Notes under the pieces: model-generated
What the model was told of the DNA's origin: nothing
Databases searched by the model: none
Seen by the model: the letters and a program-made list of their open reading frames with translations, nothing else
Made by a program: the position numbers and the translations under genes
Shown: in pieces, positions 7,194 to 17,858 of the stretch
Layout: every line of letters starts with the position of its first letter
Numbering within the stretch: the stretch's first letter is position 1
Assembly: GCF_004342265.1 (NCBI RefSeq)
Contig: NZ_SMCS01000007.1
Span: 62,001-126,000 of the forward strand
Origin: Luteibacter rhizovicinus
Lineage (GTDB): Bacteria; Pseudomonadota; Gammaproteobacteria; Xanthomonadales; Rhodanobacteraceae
DNA length: 64,000 bases
Direction: 5' to 3'

Positions 7194-9782
7194 ATGAACA
7201 AGATCGCTTTATTGCCCATGGCCATTGGGAGCCTGCTGGCTGCATCCGTGCATGCGCAGACATCGCCGGATCAGGCAGCGCAGCTGCAAGCCGTGACAGT
7301 AACGGGCTCCAATATCAAAACCACCGACGCCGAAGGTGCCAGCCCCGTCGAAGTACTGACCGCCGCGCAGATCGAGCACAGCGGCAAGACCAATCTGCCG
7401 GACTTCCTACGCACCATTTCCGCCAACAACGGCAACAGCTTCAACGAGCAATACACCGGCAGCTTCTCCGCGGGCACGGCCAGCGTATCGCTGCGCGGGC
7501 TGGGCTCCAAGAACACACTAGTGCTGGTCGACGGCAAGCGCGTATCGAACTTCGCGACCGCGAACGAGCTGCAGGACACCTTCGTCGACCTCAATGCGCT
7601 GCCGTTGTCGGCGGTCGAGCGCATCGAAGTGCTGAAAGACGGCGCATCCGCCGTCTATGGCTCCGATGCTATCGCCGGCGTAGTGAATATCATCCTGAAG
7701 CAGAACTACCAGGGTTTCGAGGCAGGCGGAAACTTTGGTAGCAGTACCGAAGGAACCGGCCAGCGTGAACGTAGCTTTCATCTACTCGGCGGATCGGGCG
7801 ATCTCGCTAAGGACGGCTACAACATTTTCTTTGCCGTCGACGGCCAGGAACGCGACCGCCTGGATCAGGACGATGTGGGCTGGATGCGCGACAACGATTT
7901 CCGCGACAAACCCGGTGGCCGCCTCAACTGGACGCCGACCAATTACTACAACAATGATGCGACACAAGGTTTCGCCAACGCTGTCGGGCCGGTGAGAAAA
8001 GTCGACTACGGCGCGATCACGCCAGGCAAATCCGGCCAGGTCTGGGCGTACAACCCCGCGCAATACACAACGCTGATGCCTAAGGTTGAGCGCTATCACA
8101 GCGTACTTCGCGGAACGCTGAAACTCGGCGACGACCTGCAGGCCTATGGCGAGTGGATATATAGCCGCACCCGCGCGGGCTTCACCTTCTCGCCGCCGCT
8201 ATCGATCGGCAGCGGACTGCGCGCATGGAATAACGCAAACCAGACACTGACCAATATCGACACGGCGCTTCCGGTAGGCAACCCCGCCAATCCGTATGGC
8301 GTACCGACGCCGGTCAATACCAATCTGTGGGATGTCGGACAACGCAACAAGCGCGACCGGCAGATATTCAATCGCATACTGTTCGGACTGCGCGGACGCA
8401 ACGCCGGTTGGGACTGGGATATCTCGGCCCTGCATTCCGAGAGCAGGCTCACCGAAACGGTGACCAACTTCGGCAACCGGTATGCCTTCCAGTCCCTGCT
8501 TGCCGACGGCGGCTACGACTTCACCAGCAATACCAACAACGCGTCGGCGGTCGACGCATTGAGACTGGCAACGCTACGCCCGGCGGTAAGCAAGATCAGC
8601 GCGGCCAATGCCACGGCGAGCCGGCTATTGTTCGACCTGCCCGCAGGGACCGTGGGATTCGCCGCTGGCGCGGAATTCCGTCGCGAGTCGATCGATTCGA
8701 ATACTTCCGATGCCGTGCTGTCGGGCACCGAGCTACGACCCGCGATCGATATCATTCATGGCGCGCGTAACGTTTCGGCCGGATACGCCGAGTTCAACGT
8801 ACCGCTGCTGACCACGCTGGAAGCGAATATCGCGGGACGCCTCGATCACTACAGCGACTTCGGCAACGCCTTTGCACCAAAGTTCTCGTTACGCTGGCAG
8901 CCGCTGGACTGGCTCCTGCTGCGCGGCTCGTTCTCGCGCGGCTTCCGCGCACCGTCCTTGCCGGAGATCACCAACAGTACGGCGGTCAGCTACGGCTCCG
9001 TGGTCGATCCGTACGACCCGATCACGCCAGGACAGCGCCGCAGCTATACCGGTGTCAATGCCGCCAATCCGAAACTGAAGCCGGAACGTTCGAAAAACTA
9101 CAACGTCGGCATCGTCGTGTCGCCGACTGTCGACACGAGCATCGGGCTGGATTACTACCATATCGTCCAGAACGGCATCATCGGCCCGGACGACACGACC
9201 TACATCGTCAATCATCCGGAGGTTTACCCCGGACGCGTGGTGCGTGAGCAGGGACGCATCGTCACCATCTACAACCAGTATCAGAACCAGAGCAGTCTCA
9301 CCACGGACGGTGTCGATATCGACTTCAGCCATGTATTGCATGCCGGTCGTTGGGGCGATTTCACTCTGCGCGGCAACTGGTCTCGACTGCTCGATTACCG
9401 GCAGCCGCGCGTGGCGGGTCAACCGTCGGTCAACGGTGCAGGGACGAATATCTTCGGATCGCTGCCCTACTGGCGCGGGAGCACGGGGATCGGCTGGTCG
9501 ATCGGCGACTTCAACAGCACGCTGACCTGGTACTACACCGGTGGATACAAGCAGAACCCGGAAAACCGGCTGACCGATGCGTATCCCGCCCGCGTAAAGA
9601 ACTGGAGCACCGCGGATCTTTCGATCGCTTATACCGGTATCGAGCGCACCACCCTGACGCTGGCGGTGCAGAACCTGCAAAACCGTCGGCCGCCGTGGGA
9701 CCCGTCGTACACCTACTTCGACAGCACGCAGGCGGACCCGCGTGGACGTGTCGTTAATGTTGGTGTGAACTATCGGTTCTAG
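7194..9782 (+). CDS. TonB-dependent outer-membrane receptor
   Basis: An 862-residue protein with a signal peptide (cleavage likely after VHA, about residue 22), an N-terminal plug domain (LQAVTVTGSNIK, then VSLRGLGSKNTLVLVDGKRV and IEVLKDGASAVYGSDAIAGV) and a C-terminal beta-barrel ending in an aromatic residue (NVGVNYRF). It imports a scarce substrate across the outer membrane using TonB energy. The substrate is not evident: there is no transport or catabolic partner alongside. The plug wording resembles the Xanthomonas-type receptor subfamily that takes up diverse carbon sources rather than classic siderophore receptors. No FecA-type signalling extension is seen. Confidence 0.92.
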   Translation: MNKIALLPMAIGSLLAASVHAQTSPDQAAQLQAVTVTGSNIKTTDAEGASPVEVLTAAQIEHSGKTNLPDFLRTISANNGNSFNEQYTGSFSAGTASVSLRGLGSKNTLVLVDGKRVSNFATANELQDTFVDLNALPLSAVERIEVLKDGASAVYGSDAIAGVVNIILKQNYQGFEAGGNFGSSTEGTGQRERSFHLLGGSGDLAKDGYNIFFAVDGQERDRLDQDDVGWMRDNDFRDKPGGRLNWTPTNYYNNDATQGFANAVGPVRKVDYGAITPGKSGQVWAYNPAQYTTLMPKVERYHSVLRGTLKLGDDLQAYGEWIYSRTRAGFTFSPPLSIGSGLRAWNNANQTLTNIDTALPVGNPANPYGVPTPVNTNLWDVGQRNKRDRQIFNRILFGLRGRNAGWDWDISALHSESRLTETVTNFGNRYAFQSLLADGGYDFTSNTNNASAVDALRLATLRPAVSKISAANATASRLLFDLPAGTVGFAAGAEFRRESIDSNTSDAVLSGTELRPAIDIIHGARNVSAGYAEFNVPLLTTLEANIAGRLDHYSDFGNAFAPKFSLRWQPLDWLLLRGSFSRGFRAPSLPEITNSTAVSYGSVVDPYDPITPGQRRSYTGVNAANPKLKPERSKNYNVGIVVSPTVDTSIGLDYYHIVQNGIIGPDDTTYIVNHPEVYPGRVVREQGRIVTIYNQYQNQSSLTTDGVDIDFSHVLHAGRWGDFTLRGNWSRLLDYRQPRVAGQPSVNGAGTNIFGSLPYWRGSTGIGWSIGDFNSTLTWYYTGGYKQNPENRLTDAYPARVKNWSTADLSIAYTGIERTTLTLAVQNLQNRRPPWDPSYTYFDSTQADPRGRVVNVGVNYRF

Positions 9783-9960
9783 GGGTCGAAAGCGTCTACC
9801 CCCCCTCATCGTCGTTCCGGCGCACGCCGGAACCCGCGGCGAGGTGTGCGGTTGTCGCGATGTTTTCAAGCGGACACTTCAGCGCTCGGATTAGCCCCAA
9901 GTGGTCGCTGCGGACCCCGACGTGCGCCGGGGTGACGGTGAGGGAGCTATGGCATCTCGA
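9783..9960. repeat. Intergenic repeat with inverted ends (diverged copy)
   Basis: The segment begins CCCCTCATCGTCGTTCCGG and ends with the reverse-complementary theme CCGGGGTGACGGTGAGGG. It is the same family as the copy at 23447-23609 and, more distantly, 29030-29195. It is a non-coding GC-rich repeat that yields spurious translated fragments. No transposase is present. Confidence 0.6.
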
Positions 9961-10301
9961 GGTTCTGTGCAGGAGCGCCCCCGAACGCGGTATCCCCCGC
10001 CCCATACACCTACGCAGCAACTGTGGCTCAAGCACAGGTCGCGGCGTCTTTCAGGGCGTCGCGTATTCGTGCATTGATGAGGGTGATCTTCTTGCGCAAT
10101 CCGACACCTCATGTAGCTGATTTCCCCACCCACGCGCGAGGAATCGTCGCGACAAACACAAAGGGCGAGAAATGCACTCCTTTTCCGTTGCGGACACCGC
10201 ATCGCATGAGTATCTTCCGGCTCCGGGATGATCCGACCATCCTTGGTTGTGCTCATGGATCGGCAGGGCCTTTCTGCCCGCAAATACTTAAGGAGTAGAC
10301 A
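9961..10301. other. Non-coding upstream region of the bacteriocin operon
   Basis: About 340 nt between the repeat and the bacteriocin gene. No coding signal is seen on either strand. The last 100 nt before 10302 are AT-richer than the neighbourhood and should contain the bacteriocin promoter, but no convincing -35/-10 pair was identified. Confidence 0.4.
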
Positions 10302-10529
10302 ATGCAAGAACTGACAATGAATGAAATTGACGAAGTGTCCGGTGGCTTGATGCTGGCGCCTCCCGGCATCGATCATAGCTACGAGCGGTGTGTTGGAGGC
10401 TTTATGCTTGGCGGGGCGCTCTTTGGCGCGGCTATCGGTGTAGGAACAACTTACGGCTTCGGCGGCGCAACGGGGTTTACCGTCGGCGCGACCATTGGCC
10501 AAATCGCTGGCACTTATTTTTGCGACTGA
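10302..10529 (+). CDS. Double-glycine-leader bacteriocin (microcin V-like class II) precursor
   Basis: A 75-residue precursor with an optimal AAGGAG ribosome site. The leader MQELTMNEIDEVSGG (1-15) closely follows the class II microcin/bacteriocin leader pattern, with hydrophobic residues at fixed spacing and Gly-Gly at the cleavage point; microcin V has the same architecture. The predicted mature peptide is residues 16-75: Gly- and Ala-rich, hydrophobic, with small-xxx-small helix-packing motifs and two cysteines (C30, C74) that could form a disulfide. It would be cut and exported by a C39-peptidase ABC transporter, which is not in this window. The stop codon overlaps the next start (TGATG), consistent with a toxin-immunity pair. 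The target range is unknown. Confidence 0.82.
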   Translation: MQELTMNEIDEVSGGLMLAPPGIDHSYERCVGGFMLGGALFGAAIGVGTTYGFGGATGFTVGATIGQIAGTYFCD

Positions 10530-10678
10530 TGACGATGCCTTTCTATCTATCGGGCATCCTCTTGAGCCTTGGCTCGCTCGCTTGCATTCTGGCCAAGACC
10601 CCATTAACCAAGACAATCAGCGTCATATACACGCTCGTTCTGATCATTTTAATGATGCTAGGTGCCTTTCATAGGTAA
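10529..10678 (+). CDS. Putative bacteriocin immunity protein (49 aa, two membrane helices)
   Basis: The ATG at 10529 overlaps the bacteriocin stop by one base (TGATG), so translation should be coupled. The 49-residue product is almost entirely hydrophobic: one helix at about 4-22, a short polar turn (AKTPLTKT), a second helix at about 30-46, ending in HR. Small two-helix membrane proteins encoded directly after class II bacteriocins are commonly their immunity proteins, and that is the basis for the call. There is no sequence-level family match. Base composition is clearly AT-richer than the flanking genes. Confidence 0.6.
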   Translation: MTMPFYLSGILLSLGSLACILAKTPLTKTISVIYTLVLIILMMLGAFHR

Positions 10679-10684
10679 TGCCAT

Positions 10685-10722
10685 GAGAGCGGAGGGTTAT
10701 CCATGACCCTCTGCTCTCTTTC
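10685..10722 (+). terminator. Rho-independent terminator of the bacteriocin operon
   Basis: A 13-bp stem (10685-10697 with 10706-10718, including one G-U pair) and an 8-nt loop, followed by TTTCT. It comes seven bases after the immunity gene stop and closes a two-gene transcript. Confidence 0.75.
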
Positions 10723-10751
10723 TGACATGAAGTAACTTCCGACTCAGATTG

Positions 10752-10847
10752 CGGGCTACGCCTGACAGGCGTGAGCCCGGAACCTCGCCTTTAATGGAGT
10801 ACCGGTAAACCCCTGCCGGGCCAACACTCCATGAAAGGAAAATCAGG
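10752..10847 (+). promoter_or_regulatory. Hairpin-rich leader of the hemolysin-like gene
   Basis: A strong stem at 10752-10779 (CGGGCT-ACGCCTG pairing across a one-base loop with one bulge) is followed by a second hairpin with arms ATGGAGT/ACTCCAT (10794-10832), then the ribosome site AAAGGA. Paired stems just before the start suggest post-transcriptional control, but no known riboswitch consensus is recognised. Confidence 0.3.
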
Positions 10848-12074
10848 ATGAGGATCGCAAACGCTTTCGCGTTGGCGGGCATCGCGCTGGCATTTATCGG
10901 CACGCATGCGTCGGCGAATACCGCGGCAACCTATCCATCGATCACGTCGGAGGCATCCACAACCCATGTCCGATGCCATTACCGCGCGGACATGAACCCG
11001 GCTTCCGCCGCAACGGATTTCCTGTTCGCCGATGGCGAAGACAGCACAATCGTTGGGCACTGGCAAGGAATCAGCGTGCTTCCCGGCCAGGCGATGTTCT
11101 TTACCAATGTGAGTTACGCACGACTGCGAGCCACGTGCATCCGGACTCTTGCCGAAAAAGGTATCCCCGGCGAACTCGTGACGGTATCGGCGGCGGATAA
11201 CGTCGATTCTTACAACTATCAGATCTGGTCGATGACCGACTCGGCACCGGGAAAGCCTGTCGAACGTATCGTCGCGTTCGGCGACAGCCTGAGCGACAGC
11301 GGCAACGTGTTCAATGCATCGCTATGGAAGTTGCCCGGCGCATCCTGGTTTGCCGGCCGATTCTCCAATGGACCCGTCTGGGTCGAGCACCTGGCGGCGA
11401 AGACAGGACTGCCCCTCGTGACCTGGGCCGTTGGCGGTGCGGAGTCGAAAGATGTTTACGTCGGACTCATCAACGGCATCGGCAGTCAGGTCGATTCGTA
11501 TGTCCGATACATGAAACATACCCGGGACTACGACGTTTCACGGACACTTTTTACCCTCCTCATCGGCGGCAACGATTTCGTCAGCGACGACACCACGGCC
11601 CAGCAAGCACTGGACGATCAGGAGAAGGCACTCGAAACACTGGCCAATGCAGGAGCAACGAAGATACTCATCGTGAATCTGCCCGACCTTTCAAAGGCAC
11701 CTGTGTTTCTGTTGCGCCGTGACGACGCGCAGACCGTGACAGACAAAGTAGACCATTACAACGCGAGAATCGGTAAGGTGACCGAAGCACTGGCTGCACG
11801 GCACGGCATCGAGGTACGCGTTGTCGATGCACGAAGCCACTTTGACGAGCTGGTCGCGACACCGGCCAAATTTGGCTTCAGCAACGTGAGCGATTCGTGC
11901 CTCGATATCAATACGCCGGGTGCATTGAACTACATCACACGCCATGCACTGCGTGAGGGCTGCGATCCGCAGCGCTACATCTTCTGGGACACGCTTCATC
12001 CCACCACGCGGGTACACGAACTGATGGCGACGTGGGCACTGACATACACGCCTCCAGCGTGGGGGCTCCGCTGA
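10848..12074 (+). CDS. Secreted SGNH/GDSL phospholipase, thermolabile-hemolysin (TLH) family
   Basis: A 408-residue protein with a signal peptide (cleavage near THASA, residue 23). The N-terminal domain (about 35-130: HVRCHYR, FFTNVSY, SYNYQIWS) is the one seen in Vibrio thermolabile hemolysins. It is followed by the lipase domain with block I AFGDSLSDSGN (nucleophile Ser147), block II AVGGAESKD, block III IGGNDF and the C-terminal DTLHPTTRVHE carrying catalytic Asp and His. The segment CLDINTPGALNYITRHALR also matches TLH proteins. Members hydrolyse phosphatidylcholine and related lipids outside the cell. It stands alone after the bacteriocin terminator; no chaperone or secretion gene is adjacent. 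Confidence 0.9.
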   Translation: MRIANAFALAGIALAFIGTHASANTAATYPSITSEASTTHVRCHYRADMNPASAATDFLFADGEDSTIVGHWQGISVLPGQAMFFTNVSYARLRATCIRTLAEKGIPGELVTVSAADNVDSYNYQIWSMTDSAPGKPVERIVAFGDSLSDSGNVFNASLWKLPGASWFAGRFSNGPVWVEHLAAKTGLPLVTWAVGGAESKDVYVGLINGIGSQVDSYVRYMKHTRDYDVSRTLFTLLIGGNDFVSDDTTAQQALDDQEKALETLANAGATKILIVNLPDLSKAPVFLLRRDDAQTVTDKVDHYNARIGKVTEALAARHGIEVRVVDARSHFDELVATPAKFGFSNVSDSCLDINTPGALNYITRHALREGCDPQRYIFWDTLHPTTRVHELMATWALTYTPPAWGLR

Positions 12075-12144
12075 CGAGACCGCGCAGCGACCGTGGCGCC
12101 GTCGCACGCACCGGTAGAACGGTACGTGCGACGGATCTACGGAA

Positions 12145-14481
<2,337 letters not shown>

Positions 14482-14590
14482 TCATTGTCTCGCTTTCGGT
14501 CTACGGGGGAAAGCCGCGCCTCCCCGGCCCATGTGGCGCGCTCCCGCACACGAGCCGTGGCCGGACGATGCGCCTGCGTACGGTGCTGGC

Positions 14591-17500
14591 TTAGCTCTGC
14601 CGCGCCAGCGCCCGCTTTGCCTGCCTGCGTTCCAGGCGGGCGGCCTTGCGGCGCTTCCAGCGCTCGCTGAGGCAGGCGAAGATCACGTACAGGGCCGGCG
14701 TGCTGAGCAGGGTCAGGCTCTGCGAAATCAGCAGGCCGCCGATCATCGCGATACCCAGCGGCCGGCGCAGTTCGGAGCCTTCGCCCAGGCCGATGGCCAG
14801 CGGCAATGCCGCCAGGATGGCGACCATCGTCGTCATCATGATCGGACGGAAGCGCACCAGGCATGCCTCGCGGATCGCCTCGACGGCGTTCTTGCCGTGC
14901 TCCCGTTCGGCCACGAGCGCGAAGTCGATCATCATGATCGCGTTCTTCTTCACGATACCGATCAGCAACACGAGCGCGATCATCGCGACGATCGAAAGCT
15001 CCGTATTGGTAATGACCAGCGCGGCCAGAGCGCCGACACCGGCGGCGGGAAGCGTCGACAGAATCGTCACCGGATGGATCAGGCTCTCGTAGAGCATGCC
15101 CAGCAGCAGATAGACCGTGACGATCGCCGCGAGGATCAACAGCGGCATGTCGCTCTGGCCCTGCTGGAAGCGACGGAAGTCGCTGCCCACGTCAAGGCGG
15201 ATGTCGCCGGGCATGCGCATGTTGCTGATCGTCTTCTGGATGACTTGCATCGCCTCGCCCATGCTGACATCCGGTGCGAGATTGAAGCTGACGCCCATGC
15301 TCGTGTATTGATCTTCGTGCACGATCTGACTCGGCGCGAGCCCCGACTTCTGCTGGGTCACGGCGGTAATCGGCACCATGGCCCCCGAGCTGGATTTTAC
15401 GTAGAGGCGGTTCAGCGCATCGGGCGTCGCGGCCAGGCCGGGCAACGAGTTAACGATGACACGGTACTGATTGATATCCGAATAAATCGTCGACACCGCG
15501 CGCTGCCCGAAAGCGTTGTAAAGCGCTCCGTCGATATCGCCGATCGACACGCCGAGCCGAGCCGCGTCGTCGCGATTGATGATGAGGTTCTGCCGCAGGC
15601 CCTGCGCATCGATATCGCTACCGATGTCCTTGAGCATCGGATTCTTCTTCAGTTCGTCGACCAGCTTCGGCAACCACGTCTGGAGCTCGACGATGTCGTT
15701 GCCTTTCAGCGATACGGAGTACTGCGCACCTTGACTGGTGCCGCCACCGCCACCGGTGGGCAAATCCTGCACCGGACGCAGTCTAAGGTTGAGATCGGGG
15801 AAATTGTTGGCTTTCGCACTCAGGCGTGCCAGCGCGTCGAAGGTCGTTTCGTTGCGACCATCGGCAAGTGTCTTCAGTTCGATAGTGAAGAAGCCGCTGG
15901 AACCGGTACGGCTCGTGCCCAGACGCGAACCCACGGCTTTCACCGCCGGATCGTTCAGGAGCATGTCGGTGATGCGCGCCTGGCGAACTTTCATCTCGCC
16001 GAACGACACGGTCGAACTGCTCGTGGCGCGAGCGGTCATCAGCCCGGTGTCCTGCGGCGGGAAGAAGCCGGCCTTGACCATGCCCGCGAGCACGAAGGTC
16101 GCACCAATCAGGAGCAGCGGCGTCAGCGCCATCAGCAATGCGTGACGCAGCGTCCAGTCCAGCGCGCGGCGATAGGCGCCGAGCATTCGCTCGTGGAATA
16201 CTTCGAGCTTCCTGCCGAGACGCGACGGCGGTTTCGCACTGTGCGCGGTAAGGAAATGTCCGCAAAGCGACGGCGTGAGCGTCAGCGACACCAGCGCCGA
16301 CACGCCGATCGCCGCACACAACGTCACCGTAAACTCCTTGAAGAACATCCCGGTGATGCCGCCTGCGAAAAGCAGCGGAATGAACACGGCGATCAGCGAT
16401 GCCGTGATCGAGACGATGGTGAAACCGATCTCGCGCGCACCGAGCAGCGCGGCTTCGAACCGGGGGATGCCTTCATCCATATGCCGGATGACGTTTTCGA
16501 TAACGACGATGGCGTCGTCGACGACGAAGCCGATCGCGATGACCAGCGCCAGCAGCGTCAGGTTGTTGAGCGTGTACCCGAAGATGTACATGACGACGAA
16601 CGCGCCCGCCAGCGACAGTGGCACGGCCAGACCGGCGATTACCGTTGGTGCAAGGCGCCGCAGGAACAGCGCCATCGTCATGATCACCATGGCCAGGCTG
16701 ATCATCAGCGTGATCTGGACTTCGCCCAGCGAGGCGCGAATCGTCGGCGTGCCGTCGAAGAACGGCGACAGCTTCGCCCCGGCAGGCAACCAGGTCTGCA
16801 TCAACGGCACCTGCGCCTTGATGTTGTCGACCGTGGCGATGACATTGGCATCGGATTTCTTGTAGACGTACATCAGGATCGCGGGGTGACCGTTGAACCA
16901 GGCCGCCTGGTAGGCATCCTGCTGGCCGTCGTAGACCTTCGCGACATCGGACAGGCGAATCGGAACGTTGTTCTTGTTCGCGATGATGAGCTTGCCGAAT
17001 TGTTCCGCCGTGTACAGCGAGTCGGTCGCCGTAACCGCCATCGTCGTCTTGCCGTCGGATAGAAAACCCTGCGGCGACGTAACGTTTGCAGCCGTGAGCG
17101 AATTGCGCAACTGATCGGGCGAAAGACCCATCGCGTTCAGCGCGCGCAGATTCACGTCGACGCGGATCGCGGGCGTGGCGCTGCCTGCGATATCCACCGA
17201 CGCCACGCCGACCTGCTGGCGCAGGCGCTGCGCAAGGATCGAATCGGCGAGGTTGTACAGATCGGTCGGCGCCAGCGTATCGGACGTGAGCGCCAGCACG
17301 ATCACCGGATCGTCGTTCGGATTGGCCTTCTGATAACTCGGTGCGTTGAGCAGTCCGGAGGGCAGATCCGCCTGTGCGCTGTTGATCGCCGACTGCACGT
17401 CGCGCGCGGCGGCATCGAGATTGGTGCCGTTCTGGAAGAACAGCAGGACGAAGGTGCTCCCTTCCGAACTGTTCGAACGCATCTGGTCGATGCCGGGCAC

Positions 17501-17719
17501 CTGGCCCAGATGCCGCTCGAGCGGCGCCGCGACCGTCGACGCCATCGTGCTCGCGTCGGCACCCGACTGCTGGGCCTGCACGAAGATGGCGGGAAACTGG
17601 ATGTTCGGCAGCGCGGCAACGCCGAGCAGGAAGTAGCAGATCATGCCAACGACGAAGATGCCGATAGCAAGCAGCGACGTGCCGATGGGGCGGCGTATGA
17701 ACGGGCCGGAGATATTCAT
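14591..17719 (-). CDS. mdtC: RND multidrug efflux permease, MdtC-type
   Basis: A 1042-residue inner-membrane RND transporter with twelve helices and two large periplasmic loops. The RND signature FVVDDAIVVIENV is in the fourth-helix region and the second-half motif GIVKKNAIMMIDFAL is present. I chose the ATG at 17719 (MNISGPFIRRPIGTSLL), since RND permeases begin just before helix 1; the frame is open to 17788. It is the last gene of mdtA-mdtB-mdtC. In Mdt systems MdtB and MdtC form a mixed trimer and export drugs and bile salts by proton antiport. No outer-membrane channel is encoded here, so a TolC encoded elsewhere is expected. Confidence 0.93.
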   Translation of the reverse strand: MNISGPFIRRPIGTSLLAIGIFVVGMICYFLLGVAALPNIQFPAIFVQAQQSGADASTMASTVAAPLERHLGQVPGIDQMRSNSSEGSTFVLLFFQNGTNLDAAARDVQSAINSAQADLPSGLLNAPSYQKANPNDDPVIVLALTSDTLAPTDLYNLADSILAQRLRQQVGVASVDIAGSATPAIRVDVNLRALNAMGLSPDQLRNSLTAANVTSPQGFLSDGKTTMAVTATDSLYTAEQFGKLIIANKNNVPIRLSDVAKVYDGQQDAYQAAWFNGHPAILMYVYKKSDANVIATVDNIKAQVPLMQTWLPAGAKLSPFFDGTPTIRASLGEVQITLMISLAMVIMTMALFLRRLAPTVIAGLAVPLSLAGAFVVMYIFGYTLNNLTLLALVIAIGFVVDDAIVVIENVIRHMDEGIPRFEAALLGAREIGFTIVSITASLIAVFIPLLFAGGITGMFFKEFTVTLCAAIGVSALVSLTLTPSLCGHFLTAHSAKPPSRLGRKLEVFHERMLGAYRRALDWTLRHALLMALTPLLLIGATFVLAGMVKAGFFPPQDTGLMTARATSSSTVSFGEMKVRQARITDMLLNDPAVKAVGSRLGTSRTGSSGFFTIELKTLADGRNETTFDALARLSAKANNFPDLNLRLRPVQDLPTGGGGGTSQGAQYSVSLKGNDIVELQTWLPKLVDELKKNPMLKDIGSDIDAQGLRQNLIINRDDAARLGVSIGDIDGALYNAFGQRAVSTIYSDINQYRVIVNSLPGLAATPDALNRLYVKSSSGAMVPITAVTQQKSGLAPSQIVHEDQYTSMGVSFNLAPDVSMGEAMQVIQKTISNMRMPGDIRLDVGSDFRRFQQGQSDMPLLILAAIVTVYLLLGMLYESLIHPVTILSTLPAAGVGALAALVITNTELSIVAMIALVLLIGIVKKNAIMMIDFALVAEREHGKNAVEAIREACLVRFRPIMMTTMVAILAALPLAIGLGEGSELRRPLGIAMIGGLLISQSLTLLSTPALYVIFACLSERWKRRKAARLERRQAKRALARQS

Positions 17720-17858
17720 GCGGCAGGGAATCGATTCGTCGTGAGGCGGAGCGGGTGCGTCATGGCAACAATAACGCCTGTCCCGCAAAAAGGTTTCGCC
17801 GGACGGCGAACCGTCCGGCGAATAAGGGTGAATCGCGAGCTCCTGCCCGGTAACGCCA

